Source: Deltaproteobacteria bacterium (GTDB lineage: Bacteria > Desulfobacterota > Desulfobacteria > Desulfobacterales > Desulfosarcinaceae). Taken from it: DNA of 64,000 bases. This document shows positions 36,876 to 44,876 of this stretch, piece by piece. The position numbers were made by a program, and so were the translations under genes. How positions within the stretch are numbered: the stretch's first letter is position 1; every line of letters starts with the position of its first letter. The notes below the pieces were generated by a model. The model worked only from the letters and a program-made list of their open reading frames with translations. It did no database searches and was not told the origin of the DNA. The stretch is from positions 124,001-188,000 of the forward strand of contig JAKALP010000009.1 of NCBI GenBank assembly GCA_021824175.1. The letters run 5' to 3'.

Positions 36876-39158
36876 TTAAGATCCGGCCGCCCGGCGCCAC
36901 TGTTCCCCGCAAAGTTCTTTTTTGATGGCTGTCCCCAGCGTCTCAATGAAATAGGGTTTCCGGACATAAGCCCCGGCGCCGAGCCTTTGGGCTTCCTTGA
37001 CCCGTTCGGTTTCAGAAAAACCGCTGACGATGATGGTTTTCTGATCGGGGCGAATGGCGATGATCCGTTGGTAGGTTTCCAGGCCATCGATTCCCGGCTG
37101 CATGATCATATCGAGCAGCATAAGATCCACCGGCCGGATTTTCAAGAATTCAATGGCTTCTTCACCGCTGTTGACCGTGGCGACGTTATAGCCCAGTCGT
37201 TTCAAGATTGCCGTGGCGACTACTCGCTGGGTTTCGGTATCATCCACCACTAGAATGGTTTCGCCCTTGCCCTTGTATTGCTCCATGGAGAGCGCGGGCG
37301 GCTCTTTGATCATGATCTGGCGGGTGGCCGGGAAGTAAAGAGTGAAAATGGTGCCTTGGCCGGGCGTGCTTTGGACGTCGATGTGACCGCCATGATCCTG
37401 AACGGTTCCCCAAACGACCGCCATGCCTAGCCCGGTGCCGCTGCGGCCCATCTCCTTTTTGGTGAAGAAGGGTTCGAAGATTTTATCCAAATCCCCTGGG
37501 GCGATGCCATCGCCGGTGTCCAAGATGGTCAGCACCACATATTCGCCCTCCTGCATTTCGCTGTAGGCCCCCAAAGTGGCCTGGATCTGCTTGTTTTGAG
37601 TGGAGATGATCACCTTGCCGTTATCTTCGATGGCCTCGGCGGCATTGGATACCAGATTCATCAACGCTTTGGAAAGTTGCGTCGGCGCGCCGATCATGTT
37701 CAGCAAACCGTTATCCAGATGGGTGCCGAATCGTACGCCAGGATGAAAGGATTGCAGTCTTTTGAATTCGTTGCTTTCCAGGCACTCCTGGATAATGGCG
37801 TTCAAATTCACGGCTTCCTTGACCGTAACCCCCCGGCGCGCCAGGGTGAGCAGATCCTGCACGATGGCCACCGCCCGTTCTCCGGAATTTTTGATGGTGA
37901 ACAGGGGTTGCTTCATGGGGGCATCATCGGCCATATCCAATAGGATCAATTCCGGATAGCTGACAATTCCGGATAAGATGTTATTCAGGTCGTGAGCCAC
38001 GCCGCCCGCCAGGGTGCCGATGGCTTCCATTTTTTGGGCGCGCCGCAGTCGGGCTTCCATCAGCTTGTATTCGGTGATATCCCGCACCAGGCATTGGAAT
38101 CCAATGGCCAGGCCGTAATTGTCGAATTTCAGAGAGATCAAGAGGCTGACGGTTTTGACGCCGCGGTTTTTGGCGACAAATTCCAGATCGACCAAAGGGC
38201 TAGGATTTTTGGTAGTAAAAACCGCTTGGCACATCTCTTCCAGTTTCTCGGCATTGGCTTTGTCGGTAAAGCGCCGGTAGTTCATGCCGTAGAGCTCTTG
38301 GTCTGAGTATCCCAGGCTTTGACGCATGGCCCGGTTGAAGAAAGCCAGGTTGCCGTCCAGATCAATCTCAAAATAGGCATCCTCGATGGTTTCCAGAATG
38401 GTTCTGTACTTTTCTTCGCTTTTACGCAGAGCGGCGGCCACGATTTTGCGGTCTTCAATCTCCGATTCCAGCTGCTGGTTGGTTTCGGTCAGTTTTTCTC
38501 CTTCGCTGAGCAGCAATTGGGAAATGGTTTTGGTGGCCTGGTCCGATTTGGCGATGCGGATGAAGAATAAGGTAATCAACACGGTCGTACATATGTTGAT
38601 GAAGAGCAGATCGATGGCGATCATGTTCCAATAGAAAAGGGCATCTTTCAAGTGCAGCAGATTTTCCCAGTAGCCGGCCTTGATCAAGATGCCGATCATC
38701 AGCCAGGTCGCCAGGTTGGTTGCGATGGAAGTGAGGGCTCCGGGCCAACCGAGCAGAACCGAGGCCATGATACTAAAGGAAAAAAGGTATTCTCTGGATA
38801 CTAAAAACGGGCCAATGTCCAATACCAGGGAGATCCCCAGGAAATAGGCCAGCGTGCAGGCGATGGAAGCCCGTAAGGTGTATGGGAGGCGGCGGAAGGC
38901 CAGCAGCAAGATGCTGCCAGTGTAACCGCTGATGGAAGCGATGGTGACCAGCCAATATGTCTTTCGGATGTTATCCAGCGTGCTCAGGATCAACGCCACA
39001 AACCCAATGGTAACCCCCACCAGCAGCAGAATATAGAACATTTTCTCCTGCCAATGGTTGGCCGCGTTGGGATCCATCACGGCCGGCGGTGCGAATTTAG
39101 CGTAAATGGCGTAACAGCGGTTGAGCCATGGGGTTTTGAATCGCGGTTTTGGATCCAT
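36876..39158 (-). CDS. Hybrid sensor histidine kinase with receiver domain
   Basis: 760-residue membrane kinase. Six or seven TM helices (residues about 38-200) form a sensor module. A short coiled coil and a PAS domain (EDAYFEIDLDGNLAFFNRAMRQSLGY...) follow. The HisKA box is AIGTLAGGVAHDLNNILSGI, and the ATPase N, G1 and G2 boxes are NLVSNAAEAI, DTGDGIAPGDLDKIFEPFFT and GTGLGMAVVWGTVQDHGG. A C-terminal REC domain (ILVVDD ... DLMLLDMIMQPGIDG, K in YVRKPY) ends it. ATG 39158 sits behind AAAAAGGAG, better than an ATG at 39191. No response regulator or output gene is adjacent, so the partner is unknown. It is convergent with the unknown gene at 35.5-36.8 kb. Confidence 0.94.
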   Translation of the reverse strand: MDPKPRFKTPWLNRCYAIYAKFAPPAVMDPNAANHWQEKMFYILLLVGVTIGFVALILSTLDNIRKTYWLVTIASISGYTGSILLLAFRRLPYTLRASIACTLAYFLGISLVLDIGPFLVSREYLFSFSIMASVLLGWPGALTSIATNLATWLMIGILIKAGYWENLLHLKDALFYWNMIAIDLLFINICTTVLITLFFIRIAKSDQATKTISQLLLSEGEKLTETNQQLESEIEDRKIVAAALRKSEEKYRTILETIEDAYFEIDLDGNLAFFNRAMRQSLGYSDQELYGMNYRRFTDKANAEKLEEMCQAVFTTKNPSPLVDLEFVAKNRGVKTVSLLISLKFDNYGLAIGFQCLVRDITEYKLMEARLRRAQKMEAIGTLAGGVAHDLNNILSGIVSYPELILLDMADDAPMKQPLFTIKNSGERAVAIVQDLLTLARRGVTVKEAVNLNAIIQECLESNEFKRLQSFHPGVRFGTHLDNGLLNMIGAPTQLSKALMNLVSNAAEAIEDNGKVIISTQNKQIQATLGAYSEMQEGEYVVLTILDTGDGIAPGDLDKIFEPFFTKKEMGRSGTGLGMAVVWGTVQDHGGHIDVQSTPGQGTIFTLYFPATRQIMIKEPPALSMEQYKGKGETILVVDDTETQRVVATAILKRLGYNVATVNSGEEAIEFLKIRPVDLMLLDMIMQPGIDGLETYQRIIAIRPDQKTIIVSGFSETERVKEAQRLGAGAYVRKPYFIETLGTAIKKELCGEQWRRAAGS

Positions 39159-39366
39159 CCAACTCCTTTTTGCATCGCGGTGGCAACGCATCGATCGGGC
39201 CGTGCCATATCGGCCGCGTCTTAGCCCAAAGACAGGAAGAGCCTTCCCTTTTTATCATGCTAATAAAATGAAGCCTTAAATTCGTCTGGCGGCATCCTTG
39301 CACCGGTTTGTGCGATCTTCAAAAGGGTGCAATTCTTATAAAATAAACCATGGCGATGGAATCATG

Positions 39367-39600
39367 TCAAATATCTTATTGATTACTTCAAGGTGTTTGA
39401 CGAGCACACAAGCGTGCAGCCATGCGCGATACGGGCAAACTGGCCAACGCGCCAACGGAATACTGGCCAACGGGCACACGGGTTAACGGGCACACGGACC
39501 ACGGGCACACGGGCCAACCCCGCCAAAAAACGGCGGGATCAAACATCTGATTGATTAAATTAAGGTGTTTGACGGGCGAACGGGCCAACGGGCAAACGGC
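39367..39600. repeat. Composite element: conserved 39-bp boundary plus CCCGTTGG octamer arrays
   Basis: Two copies of a 39-bp sequence ending in AAGGTGTTTGACGRGC (39367-39405 and 39539-39577), each followed by octamers CGGGCAAA/CGGGCCAA/CGGGCACA, the reverse complement of the array at 20-130. The second array stops two bases from the ubiE stop codon (39602). A third copy of the 39-bp boundary is at 61709-61746. The stretch 39159-39366 shows nothing recognisable. Confidence 0.85.
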
Positions 39601-39601
39601 C

Positions 39602-40417
39602 TTACCGCTTCACTCCCACATGCGCCACCGCGATGCCGTTGGTAAAGGCTTCATAATTCACGGAACCAAAACCGATGCTCTCCAACATCCGCGCCAACTC
39701 ATCGGGCAGGGGGAACATGCGGATGGTTTCCGGCAGGCAGGCGTACGATTCGGCCGATCCCACCAGCAATTGCCCCAGCAGCGGCATGATGTTGAAGGAA
39801 TAAAAATCATAGAGGCCGCGGAAGAGGGGATTGAAGGGCCTGGAGAATTCGAGGCACAGCAATTTGCCGCCCGGCTTGAGCACCCGGTGCATTTCCGAAA
39901 AGCCGCGCTTGAGGTGCGTGAGATTGCGGATGCCGAACCCCACCATGGCCACGTCGAAGGTGTGATCCGGAAAGGCGATGGCCTCGGCGTCGCCCTGGAC
40001 GTAGCCGATGTTGGCCAGCTCGGGCACCGGGTCGATCTTGGGGCGGCCGGCGGCGATCATCTCCCAGTTGATGTCGTAGATCACCACGGCGCCGCGGCGG
40101 CCGACCCGCCGGGAGGCCAGAATGGCCAAATCGCCGGTGCCGCCGCAGACATCCAGCACTTTCTGGCCCGGCCGTAAATCGAGCATGCGGATGGCGCCAC
40201 GCTTCCAGACATGCTGGATGCCCAGGCTGAGCAGTGAATTCATGAAATCATATTTGGGCGCCACGCGGTTGAAGTGGCGCCGGACCGCGCCGGCCTTCTC
40301 CTGCTCGCCAAAGGCGCGGATCCCGAAACGGGCCTGACCGGTTTGGGTGATATGTTCATCTAATTGCTCCCGCCGCCGGGCGGAGTCGAACCATTTGGGG
40401 TTTTGCCAGAGGGCCAT
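39602..40417 (-). CDS. ubiE: Demethylmenaquinone/ubiquinone methyltransferase UbiE/MenG
   Basis: SAM-dependent C-methyltransferase of quinone synthesis. The 271-residue protein has the family start VRRHFNRVAPKYDFMNSLLSLGIQHVWKR, motif I VLDVCGGTGDLAILASRR, GDAEAIAFPDHTFDVAMVGFGIRNLTHLKRGFSEMHRVLKPGGKLLCLEFS and the C-terminal YESFTNGI-like EAFTNGIAVAHVGVKR. An N-terminal extension of about 45 residues is longer than in E. coli UbiE. It follows ubiG on the same strand, the 127-bp gap being filled by octamer arms that reach its ribosome-site region. Confidence 0.95.
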   Translation of the reverse strand: MALWQNPKWFDSARRREQLDEHITQTGQARFGIRAFGEQEKAGAVRRHFNRVAPKYDFMNSLLSLGIQHVWKRGAIRMLDLRPGQKVLDVCGGTGDLAILASRRVGRRGAVVIYDINWEMIAAGRPKIDPVPELANIGYVQGDAEAIAFPDHTFDVAMVGFGIRNLTHLKRGFSEMHRVLKPGGKLLCLEFSRPFNPLFRGLYDFYSFNIMPLLGQLLVGSAESYACLPETIRMFPLPDELARMLESIGFGSVNYEAFTNGIAVAHVGVKR

Positions 40418-40427
40418 GGGGTGGTCT

Positions 40428-40544
40428 TTCGTTGATTCGTTGATTTGTTAAATGGTTGATTCGTTGATTCGTTGATTGGTTGATTTGTTGAGCAGTTGGG
40501 GAGTCTTAACAAAACCCGAATCAACTAATCAACCAATCAACGAC
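40428..40544. repeat. CGTTGATT octamer paired-arm repeat between ubiG and ubiE
   Basis: Left arm of CGTTGATT/GGTTGATT units (40428-40490), an unrelated 25-bp loop, and right arm AATCAACTAATCAACCAATC (40516-40544). On the minus strand the array starts two bases after the ubiG stop codon and ends about ten bases before the ubiE start. The whole spacer is therefore one hairpin. Confidence 0.9.
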
Positions 40545-41252
40545 TTAGCCAAGTCTAAAATGCATCAGATAATTCATACCCACATCCCGGCATAGCCAGG
40601 CGCGGCCCACAAAGGGGACATAGCGCACGCCGGAGAGGTCCATAAATCTCAAGCCAGCCTGTTCACCCCAGCGCGTCAACTCCTGGGGCTGGACAAACTT
40701 GGCAAAGGTGTGGGTGCCTCTGCGCACAATGCCGAATACATACTCGGCCAGCCAGATGACCAGCACGCGGGAAAGCAGGGTGCGGTTGACCGTAGCCAGA
40801 AACAGATGGCCGCCCGGTTTGAGCAGGCGGGCGCAATCCTGAATGAGTCCGCCGGGATCGGGAACATGCTCCACCAGTTCCATGCAGGTGACCGTATCGT
40901 AAGCGGCGCCGTGCTGGGCAGCCCAGATTTCAGCGCTGCCTTGGTGGTAGTCGACCTTTAAACCGCTCTGCGCCGCGTGGCGCCGGGCCGCCGCCAGGGC
41001 CGAAGCTTCCATGTCGATGCCCGTCACCCGGGCCCCGGCCCGGGCCATGGCTTCGGCCAGCAGACCGCCGCCGCAGCCCACATCGAGCACCTCTTTGCCC
41101 GCCAACCCGGCCCGGTCGCGCACATAGGCCAGACGCACGGGGTTGATGTCGTGTAGGGCTTTGAACTCGCCCTTGGGCTGCCACCAGAGATCGGCCATGG
41201 CCTTGAATTTGGCGAGTTCGTTGGGGTCGACGTTGTTTGAAGGGTTTTGCAT
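40545..41252 (-). CDS. ubiG: Ubiquinone biosynthesis O-methyltransferase UbiG
   Basis: 235-residue SAM-dependent O-methyltransferase acting on 2-polyprenyl-6-hydroxyphenol and 3-demethylubiquinol. The UbiG-specific N-terminus (NNVDPNELAKFKAMADLWWQPKGEFKALHDINPVRLAYV) is clear, followed by motif I VLDVGCGGGLLAEAMARAGARVTGID, VTCMELVEHVPDP and LKPGGHLFLATVNRT. The start at 41252 lacks a good ribosome site. With ubiE next, it suggests ubiquinone or another O-methylated quinone, which would be unusual for a strict anaerobe of the inferred group. Confidence 0.93.
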   Translation of the reverse strand: MQNPSNNVDPNELAKFKAMADLWWQPKGEFKALHDINPVRLAYVRDRAGLAGKEVLDVGCGGGLLAEAMARAGARVTGIDMEASALAAARRHAAQSGLKVDYHQGSAEIWAAQHGAAYDTVTCMELVEHVPDPGGLIQDCARLLKPGGHLFLATVNRTLLSRVLVIWLAEYVFGIVRRGTHTFAKFVQPQELTRWGEQAGLRFMDLSGVRYVPFVGRAWLCRDVGMNYLMHFRLG

Positions 41253-41288
41253 GTGGGTACGCTGTCTTCCCTGTCTCGACTAGGCTTC

Positions 41289-41420
41289 GTAGGGTGCATT
41301 CCATGCACCAAATTCCTGGCAACGGGCTATCAGCCATTGGTGCGTAAAACGCAGCCTACGTGTTGCTAAACCTTAACCCCGCGCATTTATGCACCATCAC
41401 GACCAATCGCGATGGTGCAT
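41289..41420. repeat. REP copies upstream of ubiG
   Basis: Forward GTAG REP GTAGGGTGCATTCCATGCAC (41289-41310), reverse degenerate copy TTGGTGCGTAAAACGCAGCC (41338-41360), and a further TTATGCACCATC...GATGGTGCATAA inverted pair (about 41386-41420). Part of a 560-bp gap without genes. Confidence 0.8.
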
Positions 41421-41525
41421 AAGTGCCACCTGAATGGCACGCGGCTCGATGTATCACGCTTTGGCAGGTTATGGAAGCTGGATGGTCACCAAGGGTGTGA
41501 GTCACAACTTTCGCACAGCCTTATA

Positions 41526-41580
41526 CTCGGCATCGGCATCGGTATCGGCATCGGTATCGAAGCGTGACGATTCCGATACC
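41526..41580. repeat. GGCATC/GGTATC hexamer array
   Basis: About six 6-bp units alternating CGGCAT and CGGTAT (41526-41560), then an inverted CGATTCCGATACC (41568-41580). The architecture matches the GTACTC family but the unit differs. Confidence 0.75.
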
Positions 41581-41691
41581 AATTTAAGCAACGCTCTTGA
41601 CTGGCACTCGGCCCTCAAAATTTGTCTTGACAACTTTACCAATTTTTTTCATTCTGCAAGGTGAAGTCGATGTTGAAGGATTGTTTTCGAG

Positions 41692-41755
41692 CCATCACCC
41701 CCGCGCAGCCGGGGGGCCAGAACAACACTGGTTCCCCGCCTGCGCGGGGATGACA
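41692..41755. repeat. CCCGCG / GCGGGGATGAC paired repeat
   Basis: ATCACCCCCGCGCAGCCGGGG at the left and TTCCCCGCCTGCGCGGGGATGA at the right, related to 11482-11556 and 54009-54100. It ends about 60 bp upstream of the GntR-type regulator gene. Confidence 0.72.
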
Positions 41756-41813
41756 TTAACATGCGCTGTGCTACTTATTACGGGTCCATCAAAATTAATC
41801 AGGATCGATTCCG

Positions 41814-42545
41814 GTGCTCAACCCCCATTCCCCCATCCCGCTCTACCGCCAACTGGCGGATTTATTGAGCGCCCAAATTCGCGGCCAGGTTCACGCGCCC
41901 GGCGAACGCATTGCCTCGGAGCATCAACTGGCCGCCGAGTACGGCCTGGGTCGCCCCACCGTGCGCCAGGCCATTGATCTGCTGGTGCGCAAAGGCCTGC
42001 TCAGCCGGCGGCGGGGTTCGGGCACCTATGTGTGCGAGCCGCGCCAGGAGGTGGATCTCTTTTCCTTAGACGGCACCAGCGCCTCTTTTCGCAAAAAGGG
42101 CGTGGCCGTGCAGACCCGGCTGCTGGAGCCGTTGACCCTGCAAACCGTGGCTCCAGAGGGCGACAACCCTTTTGGCGGCGCTCCGGCCTACCACCTCATG
42201 CGGCTGACCCTGGCCGCGGACGGGCCGGTGCTGGTGGAAGCCATTTTTCTACATCCGGGATTGTTCCCGGCTCTTGAGCGCTTTGACCTGAACAGTCAAT
42301 CTTTGTCGGCCATTGCCGAGGAGCACTTCTTCCTGCGTCCCACGGGCTGCAAGCAAAGCTTCAGCATCGATTTCATCGCCGAACCCGCGGCCCGCCATCT
42401 TGAAGTGGCGCCGCGTACGCCCGTGCTGCTCGTGCGCCGCTGGCTGGACTTTGCCCAGGTCAAACAAGGAGTCTACGCCCAGCTCTGGTGCCGCACCGAC
42501 CGTTTTGTCTTTACCCAAACCATTGGAGGAAATAGCGATGCATAA
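41814..42545 (+). CDS. GntR family regulator (HutC/UTRA type)
   Basis: 243-residue regulator. The N-terminal winged helix is standard GntR: PIPLYRQLADLLSAQIRGQV ... EHQLAAEYGLGRPTVRQAIDLLVRKGLLSRRRGSGTYV. The C-terminal half is a UTRA-type effector-binding domain (EHFFLRPTGCKQSFSIDFIAEPAARHLEVAPRTPVLLVRRWL). It starts at GTG 41814. Its stop overlaps the start of trpB by eight bases, so the two are translationally coupled. It may control trpBA or respond to an intermediate; GntR control of trp genes is not standard. Confidence 0.92.
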   Translation: MLNPHSPIPLYRQLADLLSAQIRGQVHAPGERIASEHQLAAEYGLGRPTVRQAIDLLVRKGLLSRRRGSGTYVCEPRQEVDLFSLDGTSASFRKKGVAVQTRLLEPLTLQTVAPEGDNPFGGAPAYHLMRLTLAADGPVLVEAIFLHPGLFPALERFDLNSQSLSAIAEEHFFLRPTGCKQSFSIDFIAEPAARHLEVAPRTPVLLVRRWLDFAQVKQGVYAQLWCRTDRFVFTQTIGGNSDA

Positions 42546-43767
42546 CCGTGGCTATTACGGCGAATTCGGTGGCGCCTTTCTGCCTGAAATTCTGGCCGCC
42601 ACCTTTGACGAGCTGGAAGCGGCCTTCGAGGCGGCCAAGGCTGATCCCGACTTCCGGCCGGCCTACCTGCGCTTGATGGAAAATTATTCGGGCCGTCCCA
42701 CGCCTCTGACCTTTGCCGAGAATCTCACGCGCCACTTTGGCGGCGCGCGCATCTATATCAAACGCGAAGATCTGAACCACACCGGCGCTCACAAAGCCAA
42801 CAATGTCATGGGCCAGGGGTTGCTGGTCAAGCGCATGGGCAAGCGCCGGGTGATCGCCGAAACCGGCGCCGGCCAGCACGGCGTGGCCACGGCCACCATG
42901 GCGGCCCGCTTCGGCTTTGAGTGCACCATCTACATGGGCGAAGTGGATGTACAGCGCCAGCGGCCCAATGTCTTCTGGATGGAGCGCCTGGGCGCAACGG
43001 TGGTGTCGGTGCGCGACGGCACCCGTATTTTGAAAGACGCCATCAACGAAGCATTTCGGGATTGGGTCAGCAACATGGACACCACTCACTATGTGCTGGG
43101 CACGGCCTGCGGCCCGCACCCCTTTCCCGAGATGGTGACCTACTTTCAATCCATCATCGGCCATGAGGCGCGCCAGCAGATTATGGCCCAGCACGGCGCT
43201 ATGCCCAAGCGAGTCTACGCCTGCGTGGGCGGCGGCTCCAATGCCATGGGGCTTTTCTCCGGCTTTTTGGAAGATTCGGTGGAACTGGTGGGCGTCGAAG
43301 CCGGCGGCCATGGCTTGACCAGCGGGCGGCACGCCTCGCGTCTCAAATCGCGCGATGCCAGCGTGGGCGTGGCCCAGGGCTACAAGACCTATTTTCTGCA
43401 AAACAATGACGGCCAGATGCAAGAGACCCACAGCATCTCCGCCGGCCTGGATTATGTGGGGGTCTCGCCCATTCTATCCCACTTTCGTGACAGCGGCCGG
43501 GCGCGCTTCGAAGCCGCCACTGATGATGAAGTGGTGGCGGCCGTGGAGTTGAGCATGCGCAAGGAGGGCCTGATTCCGGCCCTGGAGTCGGCCCACGCCT
43601 TTGCCCAGGCCTTCAAGGAAGCGCCCCACATGAAGCCGGACGAGGCCATCATCATCAACCAGTCGGGCCGGGGCGACAAGGATATCTTCACCGTGGCCGA
43701 TGCCTTCAATGATCCCAAGTGGCGGGAGTTTATTATTGGGAAGGCGGAGAAGTATAAGAAGAGATAG
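42538..43767 (+). CDS. trpB: Tryptophan synthase beta chain
   Basis: PLP enzyme joining indole and serine to make tryptophan. The 409-residue protein is TrpB1-type: GYYGEFGGAFLPEIL at the start, the PLP-lysine segment KREDLNHTGAHKANN, ETGAGQHGVATATMAARFG, CVGGGSNAMGLF and GRGDKD at the C-terminus. The ATG at 42538 follows TTGGAGG inside the end of the GntR gene. trpA follows after 142 bp containing repeats. The other trp genes (EDCF) are not here. Confidence 0.97.
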   Translation: MHNRGYYGEFGGAFLPEILAATFDELEAAFEAAKADPDFRPAYLRLMENYSGRPTPLTFAENLTRHFGGARIYIKREDLNHTGAHKANNVMGQGLLVKRMGKRRVIAETGAGQHGVATATMAARFGFECTIYMGEVDVQRQRPNVFWMERLGATVVSVRDGTRILKDAINEAFRDWVSNMDTTHYVLGTACGPHPFPEMVTYFQSIIGHEARQQIMAQHGAMPKRVYACVGGGSNAMGLFSGFLEDSVELVGVEAGGHGLTSGRHASRLKSRDASVGVAQGYKTYFLQNNDGQMQETHSISAGLDYVGVSPILSHFRDSGRARFEAATDDEVVAAVELSMRKEGLIPALESAHAFAQAFKEAPHMKPDEAIIINQSGRGDKDIFTVADAFNDPKWREFIIGKAEKYKKR

Positions 43768-43830
43768 TTTTAAGTTTAAAGGTTTAAGTTTTAAGCTATC
43801 GCTCATTCCCACGCAGAGCTAGGGAATGAG
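43768..43830. repeat. TTTAAGT array and TTCCCACGC palindrome
   Basis: TTTTAAGTTTAAAGGTTTAA units start directly after the trpB stop codon (TAG, 43765-43767). CTCATTCCCACGCAGAGC-tagggaatgagg (43803-43830) is a degenerate copy of the TTCCCACGC palindrome. Confidence 0.65.
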
Positions 43831-43909
43831 GAAAATCGGCCCCATACCTTCACCTAAAACTTTCCTGCTTTACACTTTAGACTCTTCTAACCAATACAAG
43901 GAAGCAAAC

Positions 43910-44674
43910 ATGCTGGAAACTTATATTCGTAAAAAATTGGAAGAAAAGAAGATCCTGCTGATGACCCACATCGTCATCGGCTACCCCTCCATGGAGGCCT
44001 CCTACGAGATCATCAAGGCCATGGTGTCGGCTGGCGTGGATCTGATGGAGCTGCAGATTCCCTTTTCCGAACCCATTGCCGACGGCCCGGTGATTCTCAA
44101 GGCGAACCAGGAGTCGTTGGCCCACGGCACCCAGGTCCGGCAATGTCTGGATTTGGCCGCGCGCGCGGCCAAGGATTTTCACATCCCTTTCCTGATCATG
44201 ACCTATTACAATATCCTGTTCAAGTTCGGCGTCACCGCCTTTGCCCAGGCCATGGCCCAACGCGAGCTGCGCGGCGCCATCGTGCCCGACCTGCCCCACG
44301 AAGAGGGCGCTGAATATCTGCAGGCCATGAAGCAAAACCAGTTGGCGCCCATCTTTATCTACGCACCCACCACCGGCGAAGCCCGCATGCGCGAGATCGC
44401 CGGCCACGCCCAGGGCTTTATCTATTGCGTGGCGCGCAAGGGCGTCACCGGCCAGCAGACCGATTTCTCCAAACCCCTGGAAGGTTATCTGGCCCGCTGC
44501 CGCCAGGCCACGAGCTTACCTTTGGCCTTGGGCTTCGGCGTCAAGGACCGCGCCGATATCGACTATCTCACCGGCAAGGTGGAGATCGCCGTCATCGGCA
44601 CCCAGACCATCAAGGTGGTGGAAGAAAAGGGCGTGGCGGCGGTGGGGGAGTTTATCGAGGGACTCAGGGGATAA
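43910..44674 (+). CDS. trpA: Tryptophan synthase alpha chain
   Basis: Cleaves indole-3-glycerol phosphate to indole and glyceraldehyde 3-phosphate in complex with TrpB. The 254-residue TIM barrel shows HIVIGYPSMEASYEIIKAMVSAG, the catalytic Glu/Asp stretch DLMELQIPFSEPIADGPVI, LIMTYYNILFKFG, PDLPHEEGAEY and LALGFGVKDRADIDYL. Q replaces G in the usual E-x-G-x-PFSDP, and E replaces D in PFSDP, mild variations. ATG 43910 follows CAAGGAAG. The final codons GAG GGA CTC AGG GGA TAA lie inside an 8-bp tandem repeat, so the C-terminus and stop are repeat-encoded. Confidence 0.95.
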   Translation: MLETYIRKKLEEKKILLMTHIVIGYPSMEASYEIIKAMVSAGVDLMELQIPFSEPIADGPVILKANQESLAHGTQVRQCLDLAARAAKDFHIPFLIMTYYNILFKFGVTAFAQAMAQRELRGAIVPDLPHEEGAEYLQAMKQNQLAPIFIYAPTTGEARMREIAGHAQGFIYCVARKGVTGQQTDFSKPLEGYLARCRQATSLPLALGFGVKDRADIDYLTGKVEIAVIGTQTIKVVEEKGVAAVGEFIEGLRG

Positions 44675-44735
44675 GGGGCAAAGGGACCGAGGGACAAAGG
44701 GACTGAGGGACTAAGGGACAAAGGGACTAAGAGGG
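44657..44735. repeat. AAGGGACT octamer array overlapping the trpA stop
   Basis: Nine or more 8-bp units in one register: GAGGGACT, CAGGGGAT, AAGGGGCA, AAGGGACC, GAGGGACA, AAGGGACT, GAGGGACT, AAGGGACA, AAGGGACT. The first two or three units are the last codons and stop of trpA. No inverted arm is seen. Confidence 0.9.
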
Positions 44736-44876
44736 GTTTGGCCGCGGACTTTATGGGTGGATCATTCACGCGGCCACTGCGCCTCTGTGTTAAATAAAGT
44801 CAGTAAGTCCCAGAAAAAACTAAAGCAAAAAATGACGTATGGCTACAGCGTTCAAAGCGAAGGAGTCAGATTTTTT

